From Paenibacillus polymyxa (GTDB lineage: Bacteria > Bacillota > Bacilli > Paenibacillales > Paenibacillaceae), in NCBI RefSeq assembly GCF_015710975.1, contig NZ_CP049783.1, forward strand, positions 3,198,501 through 3,262,500: a stretch of DNA of 64,000 nt. Direction: 5' to 3'. Shown here piece by piece: positions 51,105 to 60,487 of this stretch. Each line of letters begins with the position of its first letter. Positions within the stretch are counted from its first letter, which is position 1. A model generated the notes under the pieces. That model made no database searches, was not told the origin of the DNA, and was given only the letters and a program-made list of their open reading frames with translations. Position numbers and translations under genes: made by a program.

Positions 51105-51902
51105 ATGGGAGAGGCTATCGTCGTCACTTCAGGAAAAGGCGGCGTCGGCAAAACGACGACGTCAGCCAATATAGGAACAGCGCTTGCACTGCTCGGCAAA
51201 AAGGTGTGTTTGGTGGATACGGATATCGGTTTGCGTAATCTAGACGTTGTGATGGGTCTGGAAAACCGGATTATTTATGACCTTGTTGATGTAGCGGAAG
51301 GTCGTTGCCGTCTGAATCAGGCACTGGTTAAGGACAAGCGTTTTGAGGAGTTGTATATGCTGCCAGCTGCTCAAACCAAGGACAAGAGTGCTGTTACGCC
51401 GGAGCAGGTCAAGGATATTATTTTAGAGCTTAAGAAGGATTTTGAATATATATTGATCGACTGCCCTGCGGGTATTGAGCAAGGCTTTAAAAATGCCATT
51501 GCCGGTGCGGATCAGGCCATTGTTGTAACTACTCCAGAAAATGCTGCTGTACGCGATGCAGATCGGGTCATTGGTTTACTGGAAAGTTCACATGTGATAT
51601 CACCTAAATTAGTGGTTAACCGCATTCGCAATAGTATGGTTAAATCCGGAGATATGTTAGATATTGATGGGATTCTACAAGTGCTTAGCATAGACCTTAT
51701 TGGGATTGTACCGGATGATGAAATGGTAATTAAAGCAGCTAATACAGGAGAGCCTACTGTTATGAATCCGGATGCACAGGCAGCGATTGCCTATCGGAAC
51801 ATTGCGAGACGAATCTTGGGCGACACTGTGCCTCTTATGCAGCTGGACCAGAAGAAGAGCGTGATGACACGCTTTAAGAAATTTTTTGGTATGGGTGGAT
51901 AA
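51105..51902 (+). CDS. minD: Septum site-determining ATPase MinD
   Basis: ParA-type ATPase that recruits MinC to the membrane. 265 residues with deviant Walker A SGKGGVGKTTTSANIG, Walker B YILIDCPAGIE, and a C-terminal amphipathic membrane-targeting helix (TRFKKFFGMGG). Two terminators lie downstream. Confidence 0.98.
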   Translation: MGEAIVVTSGKGGVGKTTTSANIGTALALLGKKVCLVDTDIGLRNLDVVMGLENRIIYDLVDVAEGRCRLNQALVKDKRFEELYMLPAAQTKDKSAVTPEQVKDIILELKKDFEYILIDCPAGIEQGFKNAIAGADQAIVVTTPENAAVRDADRVIGLLESSHVISPKLVVNRIRNSMVKSGDMLDIDGILQVLSIDLIGIVPDDEMVIKAANTGEPTVMNPDAQAAIAYRNIARRILGDTVPLMQLDQKKSVMTRFKKFFGMGG

Positions 51903-51960
51903 GGAAAACAGGAAGATTTCTAAGGTAAGTGTTACAGTAGCGTTCATTTGTAATACTAGA

Positions 51961-51995
51961 CACTTAAATAAGTGGCAACTTATTTAAGTGTTTTT
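51961..51995 (+). terminator. Terminator after minD
   Basis: CACTTAAATAAGT and ACTTATTTAAGTG form a perfect 13-base-pair stem with a 4-base loop, followed by five T residues. Confidence 0.85.
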
Positions 51996-52072
51996 GGTTT
52001 GCTTTTTTAATTTCTATGATAATGGTTCGTAAATTTAGGTCATTACATAAATGTTATAAATACAAAACATAT

Positions 52073-52097
52073 CCGGTGCGCTAGCGCCGGTTTTTTT
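52073..52097 (+). terminator. Second terminator before spoIVFA
   Basis: CCGGTGC and GCGCCGG pair around GCTA, with seven T residues after. With the terminator at 51961 it doubly isolates the sporulation genes from minCD. Confidence 0.8.
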
Positions 52098-52131
52098 GAT
52101 TTTTTAGGGTATGTAATTCCCACCCGGACAA

Positions 52132-52159
52132 CATAAGTTGAAGCCCGTCCTCATAAGAT
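52132..52159 (+). promoter_or_regulatory. Sigma-E-like promoter of spoIVFA
   Basis: CATAAGT (-35-like) and CATAAGAT (-10) are separated by 13 bases, 36 bases before the start codon. spoIVF is sigma-E controlled in B. subtilis. The -10 continues as ATGTAATAA, the same extension seen before safA. Confidence 0.45.
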
Positions 52160-52194
52160 GTAATAAACTTACCTCGCTGAGGGGGCTGAATAAG

Positions 52195-53040
52195 ATGGAC
52201 AAAAATTCCGGAATCAAGCAGCGCAGAAAAGAACGTATACAGCAGCTAATCGAGGGAAACAAAGCGGAGGCGTATTCCTCAGGCATAGATCAGAACAGGT
52301 ATGGGTACAGAGAAATGAAATCGATGCCTGTAGTCAGTGCCAACTCGCCCAGAGACCCAGAAACCGAGTGGAAAAATGATCGACAACGTTGGCAGCAATC
52401 TTTTGGGGCAAATCGTGGTCCGTCTTTTTGGAGTTCCTTTTGGCGCAGAACTGTCATAGCAACAGTGTTGTTTGGAGTGGTATGGGGCTTATTTCGCTGG
52501 GATATTCCCTATGCAGTAAATTTGAGAATGTTTGTCGCGGATGCCTTGAATAAGGACATGGATTTTGTAGCCGCCGGACAATGGTATAAAACTTATTTTG
52601 ACGGAGCTCCTTCCTTTTTACCGATTTTTGGCGAGGAGCATGAAACGAACCAGGTAGACGCTAGTCGAAAGGGCTCTCCACCGATTGAAGGCAATATAAC
52701 ACAGCCGTTTGTACTGAGCCTTAAAGGAGTAGAAATTACGCCGAATGTTACCGATAACGGGGCAATCGCTGTTAAAAGTATAGATGCAGGACGTGTATTA
52801 GACGTATTAAACCATCCCAAAAGTGGGATTTCGGTTACAGTTCGTCACACTGGTGGCATCACAGCAACTTACGGAAGACTTTCACGCTCTATCTTAAAAG
52901 TGAACGATTGGGTTCAGGAGGGTGAAGAGATCGGTGTATTGCCAGCAAATCACGGCGGTAGTGAGGTGGCAACTTTATTTTTGGCAATTCAAAGAGGGGA
53001 TCAATACATTGACCCGTCGGAAGTGGTAGCCCTTGATTAA
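52195..53040 (+). CDS. spoIVFA: Stage IV sporulation protein FA
   Basis: Anchors and inhibits the SpoIVFB protease in the outer forespore membrane. 281 residues: charged N-terminus, one membrane helix (about 87-107, TVIATVLFGVVWGLFRW), and a C-terminal M23/LytM-like domain (about 195-280, VTVRHTGGITATYGRL, VQEGEEIGVLPANHGGSE) that lacks the full metal-binding set and so is probably inactive. ATG 52195 with GAGGGGG upstream. Its end overlaps spoIVFB by 8 bases. Confidence 0.92.
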   Translation: MDKNSGIKQRRKERIQQLIEGNKAEAYSSGIDQNRYGYREMKSMPVVSANSPRDPETEWKNDRQRWQQSFGANRGPSFWSSFWRRTVIATVLFGVVWGLFRWDIPYAVNLRMFVADALNKDMDFVAAGQWYKTYFDGAPSFLPIFGEEHETNQVDASRKGSPPIEGNITQPFVLSLKGVEITPNVTDNGAIAVKSIDAGRVLDVLNHPKSGISVTVRHTGGITATYGRLSRSILKVNDWVQEGEEIGVLPANHGGSEVATLFLAIQRGDQYIDPSEVVALD

Positions 53041-53911
53041 TGTCCGAGGGGTGACCCTATCACTGCATCCACTGTTTGTACTAGTTATGCTGACCTCTGT
53101 ATTAACTGGACATTTTATCGAGATCATGACCTTGTTTACACTGGTGTTTATACATGAACTAGGTCATGCGACAGCTGCTTCGTTGTTGGGGGCGCGGTTG
53201 CTTTCCATACAGATGTTACCCTTTGGAGGAGTAGCTGTCATTGAGGATCAAGGGAAGCTCAATGCGTGGAAGGAAATTGTCATTGCTCTAGCGGGCCCCC
53301 TGCAAAACGGAATCATGATCATCATTCTTTTGTGGCTTAGGCATGTGAGTGGGTTGGAGCATGATTATGTAAATTATATAATTCAGGGAAATGCTGTTAT
53401 TGCATTGTTTAATTTGTTGCCCATTTTACCGCTCGATGGTGGGAAAATATTACAGTCACTGATTAGCTTATTCTTTTCTTATCATCGCACATTAGTATGG
53501 ACTTTTAGAGCCAGTATCGTAACCAGTCTGCTGTTTTGCCTGTATGGTATTTCGCCGTTATTAAGGCAAGATGAGCCTTTACATTTAAATCTGCTGGCGG
53601 TAGGGATTTTTTTGCTTTATTCTAATATTGTGGATTATCGGAATATCCCTTACCGTTTTATACGTTTTTTGCTGGGGAGGGACGAGCTTTTTTACCGCGA
53701 AGCGGCTAAAGGAAGCATTGCTTTACCTATTGTATCCCTGCCAGTGAAACATTTGGAGCCTGTTTTGCGTCTTTTCAGAAGAGATCGATATCATATGGTT
53801 TACGTTATGAATGAACAAGGACGGATTGTAGCTGTATTGCCGGAGCAACGACTTATACGCTCTTATTTTGCGGCACGCCCGCCAAATGGTGGAGAATCCA
53901 AGCCCAAATAA
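53033..53911 (+). CDS. spoIVFB: Stage IV sporulation protease FB
   Basis: M50 site-2-type intramembrane metalloprotease that cleaves pro-sigma-K in the mother cell. 292 residues, about six membrane helices; zinc motif HELGH (His41, Glu42, His45) and the third ligand Asp in LPLDGGKIL, and a C-terminal CBS-like domain (about 225-285). TTG start with GGAAGTGG upstream, overlapping spoIVFA, so the inhibitor and protease are translated together. Confidence 0.94.
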   Translation: MINVRGVTLSLHPLFVLVMLTSVLTGHFIEIMTLFTLVFIHELGHATAASLLGARLLSIQMLPFGGVAVIEDQGKLNAWKEIVIALAGPLQNGIMIIILLWLRHVSGLEHDYVNYIIQGNAVIALFNLLPILPLDGGKILQSLISLFFSYHRTLVWTFRASIVTSLLFCLYGISPLLRQDEPLHLNLLAVGIFLLYSNIVDYRNIPYRFIRFLLGRDELFYREAAKGSIALPIVSLPVKHLEPVLRLFRRDRYHMVYVMNEQGRIVAVLPEQRLIRSYFAARPPNGGESKPK

Positions 53912-53959
53912 TGTTTTATGAATTGAGGAAAAGGCTGTATTCAGAGAGGTTGAAAAACC

Positions 53960-55144
53960 ATGAAGCAAATGATTGTACAATGCCAACAGCAGATGACCCA
54001 AATGGCACTGTTGGAAGAGGGACGGTTGGTTGAATATGCGGCTGAACTACCGCGAAAACGGGGAATTCTAGGTTCTTTTTTCAAAGCTAGGGTGGTCAAT
54101 GTGCTACCGGGAATGCAAGCCGCCTTTGTTGACATTGGACAGCGCAAGAATGCCTTTTTGTATGTGGATGACGTACTTCATGCCCATTTGGACAAGCAGC
54201 CAGAGGTAAAGCCGTCCATTTCTGAACTGTTAAAGGTGGGGCAGGAAATCGTAGTACAGGTATTAAAAGAGGCAGTTGGTAGCAAAGGAGCCAGGGTGAC
54301 CACTCATTTTTCACTTCCCGGCCGCTGGATTGTTTACATGCCCCGTGCTGATTATGTGGCCGTATCCAAGAAGATTGAGCGTGAGGGAGAACGTGCCCGT
54401 TTGAAAGCAATGGGAGAGCAACTGCGCACGGGTGAGGAAGGGGTCATCATTCGTACTGTTTCAGAGGAAATGAGTATAGAGGCGATTGAAAATGATCTGA
54501 ATCAACTACGTAAGCAATGGGAGGCTATTCAGCGTAAAGCGGGCGAACACTCTGCACCGTGTGAATTGCACCGGGATCTGAGTATCGTTCAGCGTTTAAT
54601 TCGCGATGTGTTTACACCTGAGCAGGATGAACTGGTCATTGACAGTGAGGAGCAAGCAAAGGATGCAGAAATAATGCTGCAACAGATCGGTTCTGCGAAA
54701 GCTCATGTAAGTATATTTCGCAGTGCAGAAGAAACTATTTTCAAAGCTTATGGCATTCATGAGCAGCTGGAACGCGATTTTGCGCGAAAGGTATGGCTTC
54801 AGGGTGGCGGATACATTGTCATTGATCATACGGAGGCATTGACCGTCGTTGATGTGAATACTGGGAAGTTTACGGGCGGCAGTAATCTGGAAGAGACGGT
54901 GACCCAGACTAACATTGAAGCAGCAGAAGAAATTGCCCGCCTGGTACGTGTCCGTGATATTGGTGGTATTATCATCATTGATTTTATTGATATGGAACAA
55001 GAGGAGAATCGTAGGGAAGTATCCTCTGTGCTGGAGGCAAGATTAAAAAAGGACCGGACTAAATCCTATGTTGTCGGTTGGACGCGGTTAGGTTTACTGG
55101 AAATGACCCGCAAAAAAGTGCGTGAAGAAAAGACTCTCGTATAG
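53960..55144 (+). CDS. rng: Ribonuclease E/G family protein
   Basis: Endoribonuclease for rRNA and mRNA processing. 394 residues: an S1-like RNA-binding domain (about 35-120, KARVVNVLPGMQAAFVDIGQRKNAFLYVDD), then the RNase H-like and DNase I-like catalytic parts with VVDVNTGKFTGGSNLEETV and IIIIDFIDM supplying the metal-binding Asp residues. It ends at TRLGLLEMTRKKV, before the Cys-x-x-Cys zinc link of longer RNase E/G proteins, so it is a short form that may not tetramerise through zinc. B. subtilis lacks this enzyme. It precedes rplU. Confidence 0.92.
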   Translation: MKQMIVQCQQQMTQMALLEEGRLVEYAAELPRKRGILGSFFKARVVNVLPGMQAAFVDIGQRKNAFLYVDDVLHAHLDKQPEVKPSISELLKVGQEIVVQVLKEAVGSKGARVTTHFSLPGRWIVYMPRADYVAVSKKIEREGERARLKAMGEQLRTGEEGVIIRTVSEEMSIEAIENDLNQLRKQWEAIQRKAGEHSAPCELHRDLSIVQRLIRDVFTPEQDELVIDSEEQAKDAEIMLQQIGSAKAHVSIFRSAEETIFKAYGIHEQLERDFARKVWLQGGGYIVIDHTEALTVVDVNTGKFTGGSNLEETVTQTNIEAAEEIARLVRVRDIGGIIIIDFIDMEQEENRREVSSVLEARLKKDRTKSYVVGWTRLGLLEMTRKKVREEKTLV

Positions 55145-55179
55145 AACGTGCGTAATCAAAATTATTTCAAAACTAAAGG

Positions 55180-55208
55180 TTGAATGTGTACGAAGCTTGT
55201 GCTACAAT
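55180..55208 (+). promoter_or_regulatory. Promoter of rplU
   Basis: TTGAAT and TACAAT are separated by exactly 17 bases, about 130 bases before rplU, leaving room for a leader RNA. Confidence 0.65.
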
Positions 55209-55229
55209 CATTTAGTATGTGTGATGCGT

Positions 55230-55326
55230 AAGATTGGCTGCACATGCTGTAACCGCTCCAATCAGGTACTGAAGTGCAGTATCTTAAAGAAACTGCCACC
55301 TGCTATTAGGCGAGTCTGAGACATAA
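55230..55326 (+). promoter_or_regulatory. Candidate L21 autoregulatory leader
   Basis: The transcribed leader between the promoter and rplU contains several short complementary segments (GGCTGCACATGC, GAAGTGCAG, CTGCCACCTGC, GATTGG with CCAATC). Firmicutes rplU operons commonly carry an L21-binding leader at this place. I infer it from position; I did not check it against the family model. Confidence 0.4.
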
Positions 55327-55340
55327 GGAGGTGCAAGCAA

Positions 55341-55652
55341 ATGTACGCAATTATCGAAACAGGTGGTAAGCAATACAAAGTTCAAGAGGGCGACGTATTG
55401 TTCATCGAGAAGTTGGAAGCTAATGATGGTGAAACTGTAACGTTCGATCGTGTTCTGGCAGTGTCCGGCGACAATGGCTTGACAGCAGGTACACCGCTTC
55501 TTTCTGGAGCTTCTGTAACGGCTAAAGTTGAGAAGCATGGTCAAGGTCAAAAGGTCATCGTATACAAATACAAACCTAAAAAGAACTACCATGTGAAGCA
55601 AGGTCATCGTCAACCGTACACGAAAGTGACGATTGAAAAAATCCAAGCGTAA
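55341..55652 (+). CDS. rplU: 50S ribosomal protein L21
   Basis: Ribosomal protein of 103 residues that contacts 23S rRNA; starts [18 protein letters not shown] and carries the signature [19 protein letters not shown] near the C-terminus. AAGGAGGTG 10 bases before ATG. Codon use is strongly biased for high expression. First gene of rplU-prp-rpmA. Confidence 0.98.
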   Translation: MYAIIETGGKQYKVQEGDVLFIEKLEANDGETVTFDRVLAVSGDNGLTAGTPLLSGASVTAKVEKHGQGQKVIVYKYKPKKNYHVKQGHRQPYTKVTIEKIQA

Positions 55653-55665
55653 GAGGGTGCGATAA

Positions 55666-56004
55666 TTGATTATCGTGCGTATTATACGACTGGAGGATGG
55701 CAGCATACAGGGGTTTTCTGTTAAAGGTCATGCGAATTTTGCTAAATCTGGCGAAGATATCGTGTGTGCTGGTGTTTCGGCGGTAACCGTAGGAACTGTC
55801 AATTCGATTGTAGCTCTTACGGACGTTGAAATGGAAACGGAAATGGAAAACGGCTTTTTAAGCGCGTATCTATCTCCTGAAAGTTATCATGATGCGAACG
55901 CACAGGTTCAACTGTTGTTGGAATCCATGGTGATTATGCTGACAAGCATTGCTGAATCATACGGTAAGTATATTCAAATAGAAAATAAACAAAGAAGGAG
56001 GTAG
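55666..56004 (+). CDS. prp: Ribosomal-processing cysteine protease Prp
   Basis: Cysteine protease that removes the N-terminal extension of L27. 112 residues with catalytic His in [11 protein letters not shown] and Cys in [14 protein letters not shown] start with AGAGGGTG upstream. It lies between rplU and rpmA, and the L27 encoded just downstream has the matching cleavable extension. Confidence 0.95.
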   Translation: MIIVRIIRLEDGSIQGFSVKGHANFAKSGEDIVCAGVSAVTVGTVNSIVALTDVEMETEMENGFLSAYLSPESYHDANAQVQLLLESMVIMLTSIAESYGKYIQIENKQRRR

Positions 56005-56009
56005 ACATC

Positions 56010-56327
56010 ATGTTGAAATTGACATTGGATCTTCAGTTATTCGCATCGAAAAAAGGTGTAGGTTCCACAAAAAACGGACGTGACAGCAGATCGAAACGTC
56101 TTGGAGTGAAACGTGCTGACGGTCAAGCAGTTACCGGCGGTAGCATCTTGGTTCGTCAACGCGGAACGAAAATTCACCCGGGCACGAACGTGGGCATCGG
56201 TAAGGACGACACTCTGTTCGCGAAAGTGGACGGCGTTGTGAAGTTCGAACGTTGGGGCCGTGATCGCAAAAAGGTGAGCATCTACCCGATCGACGTTGCT
56301 CCAGTAGCAGCTACTGTAGAAGCTTAA
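56010..56327 (+). CDS. rpmA: 50S ribosomal protein L27 with cleavable N-terminus
   Basis: 105-residue precursor. The N-terminus [16 protein letters not shown] carries the Firmicutes extension; Prp is expected to cut after LQLF, exposing ASKKG, whose N-terminus reaches the peptidyl-transferase centre. Strong AAGGAGG site 9 bases before ATG. Confidence 0.98.
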   Translation: MLKLTLDLQLFASKKGVGSTKNGRDSRSKRLGVKRADGQAVTGGSILVRQRGTKIHPGTNVGIGKDDTLFAKVDGVVKFERWGRDRKKVSIYPIDVAPVAATVEA

Positions 56328-56346
56328 TAGCGGCTTAGACACGCTG

Positions 56347-56380
56347 AAAAGCCTCCGGCACTTTTGTCGGAGGCTTTTTT
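56347..56380 (+). terminator. Terminator of the rplU operon
   Basis: AAAAGCCTCCG and CGGAGGCTTTT pair, with extra pairing GCA/TGT at the loop and six T residues after. Confidence 0.92.
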
Positions 56381-56412
56381 GCATGATGGTAATGAACTGG
56401 AAAGTTAGTCTG

Positions 56413-56421
56413 TGCTATACT
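56413..56421 (+). promoter_or_regulatory. Extended -10 promoter of spo0B-obg
   Basis: TGCTATACT fits the TGN-TATACT extended -10 form, 53 bases before spo0B. No convincing -35 is visible. Confidence 0.4.
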
Positions 56422-56473
56422 GGATTAAGGTTGTTGACTAGTCCATTTAATTATCGCAGAACGGAGAGAAGCC

Positions 56474-57211
56474 ATGTTCCAGCGGATAAGAGCGCCTTAT
56501 CTGGCGTTGGGTTCCATTCTGATTCCTTTGGTTTTTTCACTGCTCTATCCCAACGCATTAACGATTATCATACTAGCTGTGTGGGCTGTAGCTGCTGCTT
56601 GTTTTGGTATGTGGTATACCCATAGACAGGTTGAACTTGAGCGGAAAGCTGCTTTGCGTTCTTTTGAGCGTACAGCGATAGCGACGCTTAACCATCATCG
56701 GCATGACTGGATGAATGATTTACAGGTGCTTTATGGCTATATTCGTATGAATAAGCATGATAAATCAGCTGCTTATGTGGAAACAATAAAAGGGCGGGTG
56801 TCGGAAGACAGTAAAATATCTAAGCTGGGTATTCCCTCGCTGGTGTTTTATTTGCAGTCTTTTCGCGTGAACGCCGGAAATTTACAATTGTCGGTAAAGG
56901 TTGAGGAAGAGTTAAAGTTAGACGCTGTCATGTCTCCCGAAGACGGCGAGTCGCTTGCCTCGGCCGTCATACAAACGGTGCGTGCGTATCAATATGGCGG
57001 GGGCCGGTCGTCCTGGGGAGAAGTGCGCAGATTGACACTTTATTTCGGTATGGATCAGAATGATGTTATCGTCCGCTTTGAAGGAAGTGACATACCTACC
57101 GATTTAAATATACTAAAGCAGGTCAGATCCGTACTCGGAAGTGAACGCCTTCGAACAGAGAAGCTCCCTACAGGAGATATGCTTCAAATTCGAATGCAGT
57201 GCCAGACATAA
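56474..57211 (+). CDS. spo0B: Sporulation phosphotransferase Spo0B, membrane-anchored form
   Basis: Phosphorelay protein passing phosphate from Spo0F to Spo0A. 245 residues: two closely spaced hydrophobic segments at the N-terminus (about 9-25 and 29-47), then the helical hairpin with phosphorylated His77 in [18 protein letters not shown], then a degenerate histidine-kinase-like C-terminal domain (about 115-245). B. subtilis Spo0B is about 192 residues and soluble, so the membrane hairpin is an added feature. Position before obg is conserved. Confidence 0.9.
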   Translation: MFQRIRAPYLALGSILIPLVFSLLYPNALTIIILAVWAVAAACFGMWYTHRQVELERKAALRSFERTAIATLNHHRHDWMNDLQVLYGYIRMNKHDKSAAYVETIKGRVSEDSKISKLGIPSLVFYLQSFRVNAGNLQLSVKVEEELKLDAVMSPEDGESLASAVIQTVRAYQYGGGRSSWGEVRRLTLYFGMDQNDVIVRFEGSDIPTDLNILKQVRSVLGSERLRTEKLPTGDMLQIRMQCQT

Positions 57212-57224
57212 GGAAGGTGTAACC

Positions 57225-58535
57225 ATGTTTGTAGATAAAGCGAAGATTTTTGTTAAAGGCGGTGACGGTGGAGACGGATTAATTGCGTTTCGCCGTGAGA
57301 AATATGTTCCTAATGGTGGCCCAGCTGGTGGTGACGGAGGGAACGGTGGAGATGTGATTTTCCGTGTAGATGAGGGTTTGCGCACCTTGATGGATTTTCG
57401 ATACCAACGGCATTTTAAAGCCCAGCGTGGAGTAAAAGGTCGCAACAAAAGCCAACACGGAGCCAACGCAGAGCACATGATCGTCCGTATACCACCGGGA
57501 ACAGTTATCATGGATGATGACACTGGTGAAGTATTGGCAGATATGACACGTCATGGCCAACAGGTCGTTGTAGCTAAAGGAGGACGCGGAGGACGCGGTA
57601 ATATTCGTTTTGCTACACCGAGCAATCCAGCGCCTGAATTGGCTGAAAACGGTGCGGAGGGGCAAGAACGTTATATTACACTTGAGTTAAAAGTGATGGC
57701 TGACGTAGGCTTGGTCGGATTTCCTAGTGTAGGAAAATCTACCTTGTTGTCAGTTGTATCTTCCGCAAAACCTAAAATTGGCGCATACCACTTTACAACG
57801 ATTACCCCAAATCTGGGCGTCGTAGATGTGGGGGATCAGCGGAACTTTGTGATGGCCGATTTGCCTGGTTTGATCGAAGGAGCTCATGAAGGCACTGGAC
57901 TGGGTCATGAATTCCTGCGGCATATTGAGCGGACGCGAATCATTATCCATGTTGTGGATATGGCGGGCTCTGAAGGACGTGACCCGTTTGAAGACTGGAC
58001 CAAAATAAACGACGAATTAAAGCAATATAATGCAGCTCTGGCTGAGCGTCCACAAATTGTGGCGGCCAATAAAATGGATATGCCGGAAGCTGAAGAAAAT
58101 CTTGCTCACTTCAAAGAGCAAATTGCTGCGATACGTCCTGACCTTGAAATCATGCCTATTTCCTCTTTGACACGTCAGGGTGTAAAGGAACTGCTCTATC
58201 GGGCTGCTGATCTGTTGGATCAAATACCGGACGAGCCGGTTGTTGAGGAAGTAGCAGAAGTCAATGAACGTAAGGTATTTAAGTTGGATACGGCCGAAGA
58301 CGAGGGCTTTACGATTGTACGTGAAAACGACACATTCGTAGTGCACAGCCCCAAAATTGAGCGCATGATGAAGCGCATGCAGATGAATTCGCATGATGCC
58401 ATCTTAAAATTAGCAAGAACGTTGCGTCATATGGGTGTGGATGCTGAGCTACGTAAGCGTGGTGCCACAGATGGTACATCTGTACGCATTGCTGATTTCG
58501 AGTTCGAATTTGTAGAAGGTAGCAGCTACTACTAA
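57225..58535 (+). CDS. obg: GTPase Obg/CgtA
   Basis: Essential GTPase in 50S assembly and stress and sporulation control. 436 residues: Gly-rich Obg fold (1-158, [18 protein letters not shown]), G domain (160-330, [27 protein letters not shown]) and C-terminal OCT domain (about 345-430). ATG 57225 with AAGGAAGG upstream; the longer frame would overlap spo0B. Pairing with spo0B is as in B. subtilis. Confidence 0.97.
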   Translation: MFVDKAKIFVKGGDGGDGLIAFRREKYVPNGGPAGGDGGNGGDVIFRVDEGLRTLMDFRYQRHFKAQRGVKGRNKSQHGANAEHMIVRIPPGTVIMDDDTGEVLADMTRHGQQVVVAKGGRGGRGNIRFATPSNPAPELAENGAEGQERYITLELKVMADVGLVGFPSVGKSTLLSVVSSAKPKIGAYHFTTITPNLGVVDVGDQRNFVMADLPGLIEGAHEGTGLGHEFLRHIERTRIIIHVVDMAGSEGRDPFEDWTKINDELKQYNAALAERPQIVAANKMDMPEAEENLAHFKEQIAAIRPDLEIMPISSLTRQGVKELLYRAADLLDQIPDEPVVEEVAEVNERKVFKLDTAEDEGFTIVRENDTFVVHSPKIERMMKRMQMNSHDAILKLARTLRHMGVDAELRKRGATDGTSVRIADFEFEFVEGSSYY

Positions 58536-58560
58536 AAATTAAATAAGGCTTTAAAACCTG

Positions 58561-58610
58561 AACGGTTACTGCACTATAGGGAATTCTATAGAAGGCAGTA
58601 GCCGTTTTTT
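58561..58610 (+). terminator. Terminator after obg
   Basis: AACGGTTACTGC and GCAGTAGCCGTT pair (with G-T and one mismatch), the loop itself contains a smaller TATAG/CTATA hairpin, and six T residues follow. Confidence 0.85.
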
Positions 58611-58692
58611 GTATTGTTAGCTTGCCGATTTTCAAGAGTTTCGATATAATGTCCTCTATACAAAAACATAAGTCTTTGAGGAGAGGACGTTC

Positions 58693-59130
58693 TTGAAAGA
58701 GCGCTATTACTTGGTACGGGAAGATATTTTGCCTGAAGCTATTGTTAAGACCATACAGGTAAAACTGCTGCTGGCTTCGGGAGATGTTAAAACCGTACAT
58801 GATGCTGTGGAGCAAGTTGGGCTAAGCCGAAGCGCCTTTTATAAATATAAAGATGGCATACATTTGGTTAACCAGTTGGAGCGCGAGCGAATTGTCAATA
58901 TCTCTATTGATCTAGAGCATCAATCCGGTATGCTGTCCAGGGTGCTCGGTAGAGTGGCAGATTACGGAGGTAATGTGCTGACGATCCAGCAAAGTATTCC
59001 ACTGCAAGGCAGAGCCAACGTAGTCATCTCAGTAGAAATGTCCAGGCTTAGTGATGAATTGGGTGTTCTGCTGGAGGGCTTGGAAAGTATTTCTGGAGTC
59101 AAGCGGGTCCGCCTGATTGGGCAAGGCTGA
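58693..59130 (+). CDS. ACT-domain regulator, ThrR/PheB type
   Basis: 145 residues: an N-terminal helix-turn-helix-like part (about 24-50, SGDVKTVHDAVEQVGLSRSAFYKYKDG) and a C-terminal ACT amino-acid-binding domain (about 70-140, VNISIDLEHQSGMLSRVLGRVADYGGNVL). Formerly named PheB and wrongly taken for chorismate mutase; I recall that the B. subtilis protein was later shown to repress threonine genes and renamed ThrR. Here hom and thrB follow directly, which supports that role. TTG start with GAGGAGAGG upstream. Confidence 0.88.
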   Translation: MKERYYLVREDILPEAIVKTIQVKLLLASGDVKTVHDAVEQVGLSRSAFYKYKDGIHLVNQLERERIVNISIDLEHQSGMLSRVLGRVADYGGNVLTIQQSIPLQGRANVVISVEMSRLSDELGVLLEGLESISGVKRVRLIGQG

Positions 59131-59173
59131 GGCGATACAGTTCGTTAGATAAAAGTTACCAGGAGGGGAATGG

Positions 59174-60460
59174 ATGAAACCGGTCAAAGTAGGATTGTTA
59201 GGCTTGGGGACTGTAGGTACGGGAGTCGTTCGAATCGTTGAGGGTAATCAGGAAGACTTGAGCAGACAAGTCGGTTCACCGATCGTCATTGAAAAAATAG
59301 CTGTAAAAAACATAGAAAAGTATCGTTCCATTGAAGTAGACACCGCCAAGCTTACGGAGGACCCGTGGGAAGTCATTCGAGATCCTAAAATTGATGTGAT
59401 TATCGAAGTCATGGGTGGGATTGATCAGACGAAGGAGTACATTCTCGAAGCGTTAGAGAGAGGCAAGCACATTGTAACGGCCAACAAGGACTTAATGGCA
59501 TTGCACGGTTCTGAAGTACTGGCAAAGGCACAGGAAAAACAATGTGATATTTTTTATGAGGCTAGCGTAGCAGGTGGTATCCCGATTATTCGTACACTCA
59601 TTGAAGGTTTCTCCTCTGACCGTATTACCCGCATTATGGGAATCGTGAACGGTACAACAAACTATATTTTAACTAAAATGAGTCAGGAAGGAGCCTCGTA
59701 TGAGGAGGTTCTTAAGGAAGCCCAAGAGCTTGGATACGCAGAATCTGATCCGACCTCAGATGTCGAAGGATTGGATGCGGCCCGAAAGATGGCGATACTT
59801 GGGACCCTTGGTTTCCGTTCCAATGTAGAGCTCAAGGATGTAAGCGTGAGCGGCATTTCCAAGGTAACCAGTGAAGATATTGCTTTTGCTAAAAGATTAG
59901 GATATGAAATGAAATTACTTGGCATTGCAGAGCGTCAAGGTGATGAATTTACGATTAATGTTCAGCCAACTATGGTGCGCAAGCAGCATCCATTAGCTTC
60001 GGTGAACGGGGTGTTCAACGCAGTTTATGTACATGGTGAAGCGGTGGGTGAAACCATGTTTTATGGTGCAGGTGCAGGCGAAATGCCAACAGCTACATCA
60101 GTTGTGGCTGACCTGGTAGCTGTAGTGAAAAACCTCAAACTCGGCGTAAATGGGCTTAAAGCAATCGTACCCTACAATCCTAAAAAAATTAGCAATGACG
60201 AAGACGTGTATTTCAAAAATTTCGTGCTTTTGCACGTGGATGATAAAGCGGGGGTATTGGCACAGATTACGCAGGTATTTGCTGAATTCAATGTCAGTTT
60301 GGCATCTGTCGTGCAGCAACCGAATGAGACTAATCCCGATGCTGAAATTATTATCGTAACTCATTTAGCTAGTAAAGCAAGTATGAAAAAGGTTTTAGAG
60401 CATTTTGAAACTTTGGACGTGATTCGCCGCATTAAGAGTGTATATCGGGTAGAGGGATAG
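59174..60460 (+). CDS. hom: Homoserine dehydrogenase
   Basis: Reduces aspartate semialdehyde to homoserine for threonine and methionine. 428 residues: Rossmann motif GLLGLGTVGTGVVRI, catalytic region GIVNGTTNYILTKM and AYPSDPTSDVEGLDAARK-like segment, and a C-terminal ACT domain (about 350-425) for feedback control by threonine. Strong AGGAGGGG site. It follows the ACT regulator by 43 bases and leads into thrB. Confidence 0.96.
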   Translation: MKPVKVGLLGLGTVGTGVVRIVEGNQEDLSRQVGSPIVIEKIAVKNIEKYRSIEVDTAKLTEDPWEVIRDPKIDVIIEVMGGIDQTKEYILEALERGKHIVTANKDLMALHGSEVLAKAQEKQCDIFYEASVAGGIPIIRTLIEGFSSDRITRIMGIVNGTTNYILTKMSQEGASYEEVLKEAQELGYAESDPTSDVEGLDAARKMAILGTLGFRSNVELKDVSVSGISKVTSEDIAFAKRLGYEMKLLGIAERQGDEFTINVQPTMVRKQHPLASVNGVFNAVYVHGEAVGETMFYGAGAGEMPTATSVVADLVAVVKNLKLGVNGLKAIVPYNPKKISNDEDVYFKNFVLLHVDDKAGVLAQITQVFAEFNVSLASVVQQPNETNPDAEIIIVTHLASKASMKKVLEHFETLDVIRRIKSVYRVEG

Positions 60461-60487
60461 TCAATAAAAGCAGGAGGAATCATCTGT

